Below, in pieces: positions 1-7,846 of a stretch of 49,431 nucleotides of DNA. The notes beneath the pieces were generated by a model. That model ran no database searches and was not told where the DNA came from. It saw only the letters and a program-made list of their open reading frames with translations. Source of the DNA: RGIG1681 sp045648025 (lineage in GTDB: Bacteria > Bacillota > Clostridia > Christensenellales > UBA1242); NCBI GenBank assembly GCA_045648025.1, contig JAZRNH010000003.1, forward strand, positions 1-49,431, given 5' to 3'. The number at the start of each line of letters is the position of its first letter. Positions within the stretch are counted from its first letter, which is position 1. Made by a program: the position numbers and the translations under genes.

Positions 1-137
1 GCTATCTCATTTGAACAAAGTTTTGCAGGTGTTTTGTTAATTTCAATAGGATTAATAATCGAAGTAGAAAATGAAAACAAACAAATTATCACAACAACAA
101 TTTTTAATAATAATGATTTTAATGAAAATTTGTTCAT
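1..137 (-). CDS. Probable SpoIVB N-terminus (partial, runs off window start)
   Basis: A minus-strand reading frame opens at an ATG at position 137 and stays open to the window edge (45 codons seen). It starts MNKFSLKSLLLKIVVVIICL, a basic start followed by one hydrophobic segment, as in SpoIVB, the forespore-secreted PDZ serine peptidase that triggers SigK activation. An AGGAG sits 11 bases upstream, inside the terminator-like hairpin that follows recN. In Firmicutes spoIVB normally follows recN on the same strand, which supports the call. The diagnostic PDZ and peptidase domains lie outside the window, so the identity rests on synteny and the signal-anchor only. A plus-strand frame also crosses this stretch but is less convincing. 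Confidence 0.5.
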   Translation of the reverse strand, partial: MNKFSLKSLLLKIVVVIICLFSFSTSIINPIEINKTPAKLCSNEI

Positions 138-140
138 AAA

Positions 141-169
141 AAAAACTACTCCTAATAAAAGTAGTTTTT
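141..169 (-). terminator. Hairpin terminator after recN
   Basis: A 10-bp perfect stem (AAAAACTACT with AGTAGTTTTT, loop of 9) is followed on the minus strand by a run of T. It would end the asp23-recN transcript. The T-run is also present on the plus strand, so it could work both ways. The minus-strand 3' arm and loop contain the AGGAG that may serve as ribosome binding site for the next gene. Confidence 0.75.
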
Positions 170-198
170 GATATTTGTTTATTTTTATGTATATAAAA

Positions 199-1887
199 TT
201 AATCGAATTGATAATTTTTTCCAGCTGAAAGCATAAGTTTTGCATGTTCAATAGAAAAATCTGAAATATTTCCACCGATAATTCTTGCGAGTTCTCTAAC
301 TCTTCCAGCATCGTCTAAACAAGTTAAAGCAGTTCTTGTAACACCATTAATATCTGCCTTTGAAATATAATAATGATTTGTTCCAAAACTTGCAACCTGT
401 GCCAAATGAGTAACACATATAACTTGATGTTTTCTTCCAATTTTGGCAAGTTTTGCAGCAAGAACATTGGCTGTATCGCCACTAATTCCTGTGTCAATTT
501 CGTCAAAAATCATAGTATCAACTTTATCAATATCTGCTGTTATGTTTTTAACTGCAAGCATAAATCTGCTCATTTCACCACCACTAACAACTTTGTTAAG
601 AGGTCTGAGTGGCTGACCTGAGTTTGCAGTAAACATAAACTCAATTTTATCAAAACCAGTTTCATCTGCTGATTCAAGAGAACCAAAATCAATTTGAATT
701 TCAAACTTTGAACCTTTCATTGAAAGCTCATTAAGTTCATTTTTAACAGCAGTAGAAAGTTCATTTGCAACCTCTTTTCTTCTGTCTGACAATCTTTTTG
801 CTGCAGCACAAATTTCAGTTTCTAATTTTTCTTTTTCTTTTTCAAGTTTCTCAATAATATCAGCTGAATTAATAAGTTTTTCATATTCGATTTTAATCTT
901 TTGCAAATACTCATTAATTTCAGGAATTGATGAACCATACTTCTTTTTTAACGAAGTTAAAAGGTCTAATCTAACTTCATTTTCTCTTGCAGAATATTCA
1001 TCAAATAAAAGTGAATTTTTAATATTTTCAACAGTTTCAGCAATGTCTTGAAGTTCATATCTTGCAGATGAAATTCTGTTTGCAAGTTCTTCGCTTTCTG
1101 GCAAATATTTCATCACATCAGCAAAATCATAATCACACTTTTTTATCAAATCAACAATTCCAAAAACATCATTTCCACCGGCAAAATATGACGAAACTCT
1201 ATCAAGTGAAATCGCAATTTTTTCTTGGTTTAAAACTTTCATTCTAAATTCTTTTAATGTCTCTTCTTCACCATCAACAAAATTAGCTTCTTCAATTTCG
1301 TTAATTTGATAATTATACAAATCAATTAACTTTTCCCTTTCTCTGCTATCAACATTAAAATTAGAAAGTTCTTTTTTGATTTTATGCAATCTATAATACA
1401 ACTCTTTATAAACTGTTTTTAACTCTTTTGTTTGCAAACCACCAAAAGCATCAAGAGTTTTTAATTGATTGCTATTTTTCAAGATTTCTTGATGTTGAAA
1501 CTGACCATGCAAGTCCATAAGTGGAGCTGTTAGTGTTTTAAGCATTGAAATTGTGAAAGTTTTTCCATTAACCCTACACTCATTTCTTCCATCAGAAGAA
1601 AGTTTTCTATATATAACTATTGTATTTTCTCTGTCAAGTCCAAATTCTTCAAGTTTATTCAAAATATATTCAGAGTTTGTTTCAAAAACAGCTTCAACAG
1701 AAGCAAAAGATTCGCCATAAGAAATAAGTGATTTATCTGCTTTTTCGCCCAAAAGAAGAGCAAGAGAGTCTATAATCAAAGACTTTCCCGCACCGGTTTC
1801 ACCGGTTAACACATTAAACCCATTGCTTAAATCGATTGTAAGGTTGTCAATCAAAGCAATATTTTTGATTGTTAAACTCTGAAGCAT
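199..1887 (-). CDS. recN: DNA repair protein RecN
   Basis: SMC-like ATPase that acts early in double-strand break repair. The 562-residue length is normal for the family. The sequence shows an N-terminal ABC head with Walker A GETGAGKS (residues 29-36), a long central coiled coil, and a C-terminal half-head with signature VSGGEMSR (from about 434) and Walker B DTMIFDEIDTG (about 457-467), followed by a conserved VTHLAQVA. It starts at an ATG with GAGGAATAATTT in front, 3 bases after xseB, as the last gene of the asp23-nusB-xseA-xseB-recN run; a hairpin terminator follows. Confidence 0.97.
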   Translation of the reverse strand: MLQSLTIKNIALIDNLTIDLSNGFNVLTGETGAGKSLIIDSLALLLGEKADKSLISYGESFASVEAVFETNSEYILNKLEEFGLDRENTIVIYRKLSSDGRNECRVNGKTFTISMLKTLTAPLMDLHGQFQHQEILKNSNQLKTLDAFGGLQTKELKTVYKELYYRLHKIKKELSNFNVDSREREKLIDLYNYQINEIEEANFVDGEEETLKEFRMKVLNQEKIAISLDRVSSYFAGGNDVFGIVDLIKKCDYDFADVMKYLPESEELANRISSARYELQDIAETVENIKNSLLFDEYSARENEVRLDLLTSLKKKYGSSIPEINEYLQKIKIEYEKLINSADIIEKLEKEKEKLETEICAAAKRLSDRRKEVANELSTAVKNELNELSMKGSKFEIQIDFGSLESADETGFDKIEFMFTANSGQPLRPLNKVVSGGEMSRFMLAVKNITADIDKVDTMIFDEIDTGISGDTANVLAAKLAKIGRKHQVICVTHLAQVASFGTNHYYISKADINGVTRTALTCLDDAGRVRELARIIGGNISDFSIEHAKLMLSAGKNYQFD

Positions 1888-1890
1888 AAA

Positions 1891-2109
1891 TTATTCCTCA
1901 CTAACATCTAATGGTTTTTCAATAAGTTTGTCAATTTCTGTTTTAATAGCAACAATCTTTCCATCTGTGCTTTTTAAATTTTCAAGACACTCTTTTGTGT
2001 ATCCCACACTTTCTTCATAAAGTTTTATCGCCAAGTCAAGTGAAATGTTTTCATCTTGCAACTTATCTTTAATTTCTGTCAATTTTTCTAAGGACTTTTC
2101 AAATGACAT
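1891..2109 (-). CDS. xseB: Exodeoxyribonuclease VII small subunit
   Basis: Small helical subunit (72 residues) that binds the large subunit XseA to form exonuclease VII, a single-strand-specific nuclease. It opens with MSFEKSLEKLTEIKDKL and contains LDLAIKLYEESVGYTKECLENL, the family's characteristic Leu/Glu-rich helical hairpin. It lies 11 bases after xseA with a GGAGA ribosome binding site, so the two subunits are made together. Confidence 0.95.
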   Translation of the reverse strand: MSFEKSLEKLTEIKDKLQDENISLDLAIKLYEESVGYTKECLENLKSTDGKIVAIKTEIDKLIEKPLDVSEE

Positions 2110-2120
2110 ATCACTTTCTC

Positions 2121-3302
2121 CTATTTTAAAATCTTTGTGACCTTTGCTTGAACAGCTCCGTCACTAAGTCTAACTAATATTTCATCTTCAACATTTATCA
2201 TTTTTGAAGAAATAATTCTTTGGTTTTGTTTTTCAACAACTGAATATCCATTTTTCAAAATTTCAAGTGGATTCAACTTTGAAATCAATGAAATCAAATT
2301 ATTAAACTTGTTTTCTTTATCTATTTTTATTTTTAACATTTCAGTTTCAATATCTTTTATAACAAGCGACAATTTTGATGAATAACTTTCAGTTTTTAAT
2401 TTTGTTTTGTCGTTTATTTCTGTTTGAATTGAAACAATTTCTTTTTTTAATAAATCTAATTTTTTAGTTATGAAATAATAAATATTTTCATTTAACTGAA
2501 AAATAGTATTAACTTGTTCATTATAATCAAAAACAGCAACTTCTGCAGCAACTGACGGGGTTGGAACTCTTAAATCTGCCGCAAAATCACAAAGAGTAAA
2601 ATCTGTTTCGTGACCAACTGCAGAAATTATTGGCTTTTCACTTTTATAAATTGCTCTAACAATTTTTTCTGTGTTAAATGGTGCCAAATCTTCAATTGAA
2701 CCACCACCTCTTGCAACAATAATAGTATCGATATCTTCTCTTGTGTTAAAATATTCAATACCTGCTGCAAGTTCATCTTCTGCCATCAAACCTTGAACTT
2801 TTGATGGATATAAAATGATATTCGTATATTTGTTTTTTGATTTTGTAACATTGATTATATCTCTTATAACCGCACCGGTTTCACTTGTTACAACACCAAT
2901 ATTCTTTGCAAATCTAGGAATTGCCTTTTTGATTTCTTCTCTAAACAAACCTTCTTTTTCAAGTTTGTCTTTAAGCATTAAAAACCTTTGATAAAGATCA
3001 CCCATACCATAGGCTGCAACTCTTGAAACAATAAAGTTCAATCTGCCTGATTTTACATAAAAATTAACTTTTCCAAAAGCAGTAACAAGATCACCATTTT
3101 TGATATTCAAATCACCAGCTGAAAACTTTACACAAGAAAGCATTGCAGATTCATCTTTCAAATCAAAATAAGCATGACCACCTGACATTTTTAAATTTGT
3201 TACTTCACCAAAAACACTGATATTTGATAAAAATTCTTCAGCATCTAAGATGTTTTTTACAAAAGTATTAAACTGAATAACTGATAAAGTTATCGTCTTC
3301 AT
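2121..3302 (-). CDS. xseA: Exodeoxyribonuclease VII large subunit
   Basis: Catalytic subunit of exonuclease VII (393 residues). An N-terminal OB fold (about 5-105, with VFGEVTNLKMSGGHAYFDLK) binds single-stranded DNA. The catalytic core holds IGVVTSETGAVIRDI, ARGGGSIEDL (about 197-206) and SAVGHETDFTLCDFAADLR, all hallmarks of the family. The C-terminal third is coiled coil. The length is slightly shorter than typical (400-450). The gene starts 2 bases after nusB with GAGGT in front. Confidence 0.97.
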   Translation of the reverse strand: MKTITLSVIQFNTFVKNILDAEEFLSNISVFGEVTNLKMSGGHAYFDLKDESAMLSCVKFSAGDLNIKNGDLVTAFGKVNFYVKSGRLNFIVSRVAAYGMGDLYQRFLMLKDKLEKEGLFREEIKKAIPRFAKNIGVVTSETGAVIRDIINVTKSKNKYTNIILYPSKVQGLMAEDELAAGIEYFNTREDIDTIIVARGGGSIEDLAPFNTEKIVRAIYKSEKPIISAVGHETDFTLCDFAADLRVPTPSVAAEVAVFDYNEQVNTIFQLNENIYYFITKKLDLLKKEIVSIQTEINDKTKLKTESYSSKLSLVIKDIETEMLKIKIDKENKFNNLISLISKLNPLEILKNGYSVVEKQNQRIISSKMINVEDEILVRLSDGAVQAKVTKILK

Positions 3303-3304
3303 TT

Positions 3305-3691
3305 TTACCTCGCAAATTTTGAAAGCACACCGTTGATATACTTAACACTCTTTTCAGTCGAATATTTTTGAGCCAAATTTAAAGCCTCATCAACAGAAAC
3401 TTTATATGGAATTGACTCCATATAAATAATTTCATAAAGACCAAGCAAAATAACGGCAAGGTCCATTTTATAAAGTCTTTCAAGAGAAAACTTTTCAATA
3501 ACTGATGAAATTTTTTCAATAAGTTCGTCATAATGACTAACAACACCAAAATACACAACATTTACATATGCTGTGTCATCACCATCACTTTCTGCGGTAT
3601 ATTCATCAACTAAATCTCTTTTTTCTTCGCCAGAAAAAACATATTCAAAAATCAATTTTAAAGCAGTTTCTCTTGCATCTCTTCTACTCAT
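3305..3691 (-). CDS. nusB: Transcription antitermination factor NusB
   Basis: All-helical RNA-binding protein (128 residues) that pairs with S10/NusE in rRNA antitermination complexes. It starts MSRRDARETALKLIFEY and ends with the family motif SVDEALNLAQKYSTEKSVKYINGVL. Its place between the Asp23 region and xseA is the standard Firmicutes context. Confidence 0.95.
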   Translation of the reverse strand: MSRRDARETALKLIFEYVFSGEEKRDLVDEYTAESDGDDTAYVNVVYFGVVSHYDELIEKISSVIEKFSLERLYKMDLAVILLGLYEIIYMESIPYKVSVDEALNLAQKYSTEKSVKYINGVLSKFAR

Positions 3692-3709
3692 AGTTTTTCA
3701 ATTTCCTTT

Positions 3710-4807
3710 TTATCTTTCTTTTTCTATTTCTTTTTTAAATTCTACACTTTTATATTTGCCAACATCTCTCTCTTCTGCCATTTCACTTGTATAATCAAAA
3801 CCAGAAAAGAATCTGTGAACTCTTTTTTTCTTCTTTATAACCGAACTGAATAAATTTGGAAAAATTCCATTATCTGAAAGTTCATTAACCTGTTCATTTT
3901 TTTCTACCATATCGACCGGTTGTTGAACATCTAAATTTGTTGTTGCAATTTGCGAAGGAACAGTTTTTTCTTCTTCTTTTTCTTCAACAGCAACTTGTGA
4001 TTTTGCCACAACAGTTTTTTCTTGTGGTTGTTTTGCTTTTACTTTAATATCTTCTTTTCCAATATTAAATTCAATAATATCTCCAGCATCTTTTTCACTA
4101 ATAACAACCTTTTTGACATTGTTTAAACCAAATGCAACTGGGTCAATATTATTTTGTCCAAAACTTACAATATCCATATCCGAATTCATTGTAATATCTT
4201 GTGACACTTCCATTTGTGGTTCGTGATATGGTTTATAAATTTTATCTTTCATTATAACACCACTTTTGATAAGCGATGACCTTTGTTGAATATACATCAA
4301 AAAGAAGTGTGCAAACAAATCAAGTAATAATTGTTTTTTCATCTTCTTATAAAATTTTGCATAGTTATAAAACGAATCAACATAATCACTGGCCTTTCCA
4401 CCAGTAAGGCTATCTATCATTGAAAGACAACTTTCTGCTTGTGACTCATCACCAGCAAGAACAGCTGCACGATATTTTTCCTTCCATTTATCAATGGTTG
4501 ATTGCTGCTCTTTAACTTTAGAAGTTTTATAAATAAATTTTGTAATTTCGCCTTCATACTTTCCAATTTTTGAAACTTTGTTTTTTATTGCAAAAACAAT
4601 AGGCACTTCTTTTCCGTCTTTAAAAACAGGTAAAACTCCAAGATATTCATAAGGAGTTAAAATTCTTGAACCATCTTCATTTTTTTGTGGAACAATGTTC
4701 AAAAGCTTATACAAATTAACAATATTTTTGCCGTCTAAAAACATAGGACTATTAAGGCCCATCATTTTAAAAATTTCAATAATTTGTTCGTTCGTAAAAT
4801 TAATCAT
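3710..4807 (-). CDS. Unknown 365-residue protein between asp23 and nusB
   Basis: No family was recognised. The first 190 or so residues look globular, starting MINFTNEQIIEIFKMMG, with a Lys/Glu-rich helical stretch and a hydrophobic segment near 160-175 (LLLDLFAHFFLMYIQ) that is probably a buried helix. The C-terminal half is rich in E, V, K and Q and looks disordered, ending in a basic and acidic tail. No signal peptide is seen. GGGGA precedes the ATG. It sits 20 bases after asp23 and 18 before nusB, so it is co-transcribed with a cell-envelope stress protein and a transcription factor. The function is unknown. Confidence 0.85.
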   Translation of the reverse strand: MINFTNEQIIEIFKMMGLNSPMFLDGKNIVNLYKLLNIVPQKNEDGSRILTPYEYLGVLPVFKDGKEVPIVFAIKNKVSKIGKYEGEITKFIYKTSKVKEQQSTIDKWKEKYRAAVLAGDESQAESCLSMIDSLTGGKASDYVDSFYNYAKFYKKMKKQLLLDLFAHFFLMYIQQRSSLIKSGVIMKDKIYKPYHEPQMEVSQDITMNSDMDIVSFGQNNIDPVAFGLNNVKKVVISEKDAGDIIEFNIGKEDIKVKAKQPQEKTVVAKSQVAVEEKEEEKTVPSQIATTNLDVQQPVDMVEKNEQVNELSDNGIFPNLFSSVIKKKKRVHRFFSGFDYTSEMAEERDVGKYKSVEFKKEIEKER

Positions 4808-4827
4808 TGTTCCCCTAACTTTAAAAA

Positions 4828-5220
4828 TTAACTAACAAAATCACTATCAATGTCATTAAATGTTACACCTACAACATGAACATTAACAGAGTCAACTTTA
4901 AATTCAGTCATAGATTCAACACTTGACTTAATATTTTCTTGAACTCTAAATGCCACATCTTTAACAGAATAACCAAACATAACATTAATAAAAACATCAA
5001 TATGAACTAAGTTATTGTCAAAATCAACAATGATTCCTCTGTTTATATTTTTGCTAAGTGCACTTTTAATTACAGAAACTGAATTTCTGCTAATTGAAGC
5101 AACACCATTGATTTCTTGTGTAGCAAGAGAAACAATGCTAATTACAACTTTCTTTTTATAGGTAACATTGTCCTTTTCTTTGTCATCTTCTGCAACTACA
5201 ATTTTTACTCTTTTTGCCAT
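4828..5220 (-). CDS. Asp23/Gls24 family envelope stress protein
   Basis: A 130-residue Asp23-domain protein of the family that Firmicutes use in alkaline-shock and cell-envelope responses, usually anchored at the membrane by a partner such as AmaP. The domain core is visible as VVISIVSLATQEINGV, the VHIDVFINVMFGYSVKDVA strand-helix and VQENIKSSVESMTEFKVDSVNVHVVGV. It is the first gene after a strong promoter and heads the operon that runs through nusB and xseAB to recN. No amaP-like gene is adjacent. Confidence 0.92.
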   Translation of the reverse strand: MAKRVKIVVAEDDKEKDNVTYKKKVVISIVSLATQEINGVASISRNSVSVIKSALSKNINRGIIVDFDNNLVHIDVFINVMFGYSVKDVAFRVQENIKSSVESMTEFKVDSVNVHVVGVTFNDIDSDFVS

Positions 5221-5252
5221 TACACATATTCTCCCAAAATAATTTCAATGAA

Positions 5253-5281
5253 ATTATAACACACTTAGTTTTCAAAATCAA
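5253..5281 (-). promoter_or_regulatory. SigA-type promoter of asp23-recN operon
   Basis: On the minus strand TTGATT (5276-5281) and a perfect TATAAT (5253-5258) are 17 bases apart, about 35 bases upstream of the asp23 ATG. It lies just after the terminator that closes the spoIIIA operon, so it starts a new transcription unit. Confidence 0.8.
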
Positions 5282-5318
5282 TTTATATTTTATAAATATA
5301 TTTATATTATACAGTTGC

Positions 5319-5348
5319 AAAAGAAAAAGATGAGGTGCTTCCTCATCT
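5319..5348 (-). terminator. Terminator after spoIIIAH
   Basis: Perfect 8-bp stem AGATGAGG (5328-5335) and CCTCATCT (5341-5348) with a 5-base loop. On the minus strand it is followed by TTTTTCTTTT. It begins 5 bases past the spoIIIAH stop and closes the sporulation operon. Confidence 0.9.
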
Positions 5349-5352
5349 AAAA

Positions 5353-5820
5353 TTATACTGACGAAATCTTTACATTTGTTGCAGACACACCAGTTTCTTT
5401 AACCAAAATACCCAAAATTCTAGCCGCATCATCAACAGTAAAATTATCTGATTTAACCATAACAGTATATGAATCGTCTGCATTTGTTACAACTGCATCT
5501 TCATATCCAGAAGCCATAATCATTCCCTCTAAAACTGTTTCTTTTTCCATTCGACTTGCAAGATCAGAAATCAAAGCATTTGTTTCAGTAATTTGTTCAG
5601 CATCTGTTGATGAAGAGATTATTGAATCATAATACTCCATCATTGTTTGTCTTGTTTCAAGTTTGCTTGTTCTATAAGTTGTTAAAAATGAAGCTGATTC
5701 ATAAGCTCCTGTTGGAACTTCTGTTTGCTCTTTCGATAAAAATAAATTTAAACAACCAGTAACAACCAAAAGTGCAACCATTCCAAATAAAATTAAAACC
5801 TTTTTCTTTTTTGTTAACAT
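5353..5820 (-). CDS. spoIIIAH: Stage III sporulation protein AH
   Basis: Mother-cell membrane protein whose extracellular YscJ/FliF-like ring domain docks with forespore SpoIIQ to form the feeding-tube channel. The 155-residue product starts MLTKKKKVLILFG, has one transmembrane segment (about 7-25), and ends with a conserved domain (MIMASGYEDAVVTNADDSYTV and the following residues). The start was set at 5820 because AGGGAGGT lies just upstream; the frame continues 24 codons further into spoIIIAG but without support. The membrane segment ends in VTGC, which also reads as a lipobox. Confidence 0.93.
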   Translation of the reverse strand: MLTKKKKVLILFGMVALLVVTGCLNLFLSKEQTEVPTGAYESASFLTTYRTSKLETRQTMMEYYDSIISSSTDAEQITETNALISDLASRMEKETVLEGMIMASGYEDAVVTNADDSYTVMVKSDNFTVDDAARILGILVKETGVSATNVKISSV

Positions 5821-5867
5821 TTTTCCAACCTCCCTAAAATAAACAATTTTCATACCGCTCTCCTTTA

Positions 5868-6407
5868 TTATTGCTCTATAATACTTATGCAAGATGCATC
5901 AACATTTAGAACAACAGAAATTGAATTTAAAATGCTTAATTTTGTCGATGCAGAAATGTTATTTACCACAATCAAAACACCTGTTATTTTTGGCAAAATT
6001 TTAGTAACGATAACAGGTGAAGAAGATGAACCATTTTTATCAAAAACCACACTTTCTTTGCTTGTTATAATTTGATTTTCTTCGCCACCATTTTTTGTTA
6101 TTTCACTCTCAATTAGATACTCAATTTTTTCTGTTGAGTTTGTCATAACCATAACTGAAACTGAATTCACTTCATCAAGTTTAACGAGCATATTTTGCAC
6201 TTTTGCTTCCAACAAAGAAGCATAATCTGTTACCAAAACATCATCTATTTTTGCATCACCTTCCTCATTGTTTTTTGATGGAATAATAGTCGATACAAAA
6301 ATAATTGCCACAGCAATAATTAAAATTAAAAAAGAAGTCTTTTTTTTATCAGAAAATACTTGTTTAAAAAACTTTATAAATTTTGATAAAAATGCAAATT
6401 TATTCAT
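5868..6407 (-). CDS. spoIIIAG: Stage III sporulation protein AG
   Basis: Ring-forming component of the SpoIIIA-SpoIIQ channel (179 residues). It has a short basic cytoplasmic start, one transmembrane segment (about 25-43, TSFLILIIAVAIIFVSTII) and an extracellular ring-building domain with VLVTDYASLLEAKVQNMLVKLDEVNSVSVMVM and a C-terminal GVLIVVNNISAS segment typical of the family. Its stop lies 47 bases before the spoIIIAH start. GGTGA precedes its ATG. Confidence 0.93.
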   Translation of the reverse strand: MNKFAFLSKFIKFFKQVFSDKKKTSFLILIIAVAIIFVSTIIPSKNNEEGDAKIDDVLVTDYASLLEAKVQNMLVKLDEVNSVSVMVMTNSTEKIEYLIESEITKNGGEENQIITSKESVVFDKNGSSSSPVIVTKILPKITGVLIVVNNISASTKLSILNSISVVLNVDASCISIIEQ

Positions 6408-6435
6408 AATTTCACCGTAATTACATGTTTTTCAT

Positions 6436-6461
6436 TTATTTTGAATATATTTTGCGGTTTT
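6436..6461 (-). repeat. 26-bp intergenic element, copy A (spoIIIAF-AG gap)
   Basis: On the minus strand this reads AAAACCGCAAAATATATT, one variable base, then AAAATAA. It matches the copy at 8174-8199 at 25 of 26 positions. Its CCGC core stands out in very AT-rich spacer. It lies just after the SpoIIIAF stop. Function unknown. Confidence 0.6.
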
Positions 6462-6467
6462 ATTAAA

Positions 6468-6617
6468 TCAATTAAATAGATTTATAATTAAATACAACAT
6501 AAAAATTAAAGTAAATGACTTGACTGAATTTTTCATTTTCTTTGACGGAAAAACAACTTCAATAACCTCATATAACAAATTTAAAACAATAATTAAAATT
6601 GTAATTTTATAAATCAT
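6468..6617 (-). CDS. spoIIIAF: Mini SpoIIIAF (membrane domain only)
   Basis: A 49-codon frame fills the slot where spoIIIAF belongs, between AE and AG. Its ATG overlaps the spoIIIAE stop (TAATG), which implies translational coupling. The product has two hydrophobic helices (about 2-21 and 35-48) joined by EVVFPSKKMKNSVKS, which resembles the start of SpoIIIAF, where two membrane helices flank a P-x-x-x-x-K-K turn. The roughly 150-residue cytoplasmic ring domain of normal SpoIIIAF is absent, and no continuation is seen in other frames downstream. It may be a genuine reduction or a remnant. The call rests on position and topology. Confidence 0.65.
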   Translation of the reverse strand: MIYKITILIIVLNLLYEVIEVVFPSKKMKNSVKSFTLIFMLYLIINLFN

Positions 6618-7846
6618 TACACCACCGATACGGAAACTATAAGCATATATATAAACACAAAAATCACAAAAAACAATCCAACCAAAACAGCCAAAAAATA
6701 ACTCATAGTTTTTGAAGCCGAATCAAAAATATCAGAATAATATCCATTTCCAATAATACCAACCGCAGCCGATAAAAGTTTAAAAAATATAAGGTAACAA
6801 AAATAAAAAATTACAGGTTTGATTATATTAAAAAACAAGACAATTATTCCAATAATTCCAACAGAATTTTTCACAATAATTGAACACGAATGAACAAAAT
6901 CAAAACCCTGCGAAACATATCCGCCAACAATCGGAACATAATTTTTTATTGCATACTTTGTAAGCCTTAAACCAACACCATCTTTTGTTGCAGCAGCAAC
7001 AATATTTACCGATGAAAACAATCCAAAAATAGAAAAGTATATTATTATCGAATACTTAAATAATGTCTTAAAAATATCAATTACTTTACCAAATTGTTTA
7101 TTTGATAAAATTGAACCAAATATGCTTATCAAAAAAATCGATATTGAAAGTGGTAATAAAAAATATATAAATAAATACGACCCGCCATTTATTAAAAATA
7201 ATGATAACGAACTATACACTGAATAAGTTCCAGTTGAACCAGATAATAAAATCAAACTTAAAAGCAACGGAAACAATACTTTTGAAAATTTAAACATCTT
7301 CTCAACTATCAAAACAATATCCTTTGAAATATCCGCAAACACTTGCATTATAAGCAAAATTATAATTAACGAAAATATCAATTTAATAACAGTATTAATT
7401 TCTGAAAATTTATCAGACGAAATATTTTTAAAAACTTCATACAATAAAACCAAAAATAAAAATATTAAAAATAATTTTAAAAGCTGTTTAAAATTATCTT
7501 TTATTGCAGACACTATTCCATCAAACAATAAGTCATACTCATCAAAATAAACACCTTTTAAAATTTTAGATAGCATATCTTTAAAATTGTTTTCTGATAG
7601 AAATTCTAAATCAAATTCATTTGTTAAATATTCATCAAGCTCACCTGTTTCAATATCACTTAAAATATCATTAACATTATTTTCAAACTCTTTTTCAATA
7701 CTAGAATCATCTTTATTATCAGACAATGCGATCGTATATTCACTTGTCTTAAACAAATTAAAAGTAAAAATATTCAAAACAATTAAGACAATAACAACAA
7801 TATGAGAGATATTAATTTTTTTACCAGCGGCAATGTTAATGAACAT
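6617..7846 (-). CDS. spoIIIAE: Stage III sporulation protein AE
   Basis: Polytopic membrane subunit of the SpoIIIA channel (409 residues). It has a signal-like hydrophobic N-terminus (about 14-32), an extracellular acidic region to about 115, then roughly six to seven transmembrane helices with the conserved GVGLRLTKYAIKNYVPIVGG loop. The start at 7846 lies inside spoIIIAD (64-base overlap). It is supported by a GGGAGG 12 bases upstream within the AD coding sequence and by the fact that it keeps the signal segment. The stop overlaps the spoIIIAF start. Confidence 0.93.
   Translation of the reverse strand: MFINIAAGKKINISHIVVIVLIVLNIFTFNLFKTSEYTIALSDNKDDSSIEKEFENNVNDILSDIETGELDEYLTNEFDLEFLSENNFKDMLSKILKGVYFDEYDLLFDGIVSAIKDNFKQLLKLFLIFLFLVLLYEVFKNISSDKFSEINTVIKLIFSLIIILLIMQVFADISKDIVLIVEKMFKFSKVLFPLLLSLILLSGSTGTYSVYSSLSLFLINGGSYLFIYFLLPLSISIFLISIFGSILSNKQFGKVIDIFKTLFKYSIIIYFSIFGLFSSVNIVAAATKDGVGLRLTKYAIKNYVPIVGGYVSQGFDFVHSCSIIVKNSVGIIGIIVLFFNIIKPVIFYFCYLIFFKLLSAAVGIIGNGYYSDIFDSASKTMSYFLAVLVGLFFVIFVFIYMLIVSVSVV

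Noticed and set aside
1..171. Plus-strand open frame running in from the window edge to a TGA inside the terminator
   Set aside because: The opposite strand gives a signal-anchor protein with a ribosome binding site in the position expected for spoIVB; the plus frame ends in the middle of the terminator stem and resembles nothing known.
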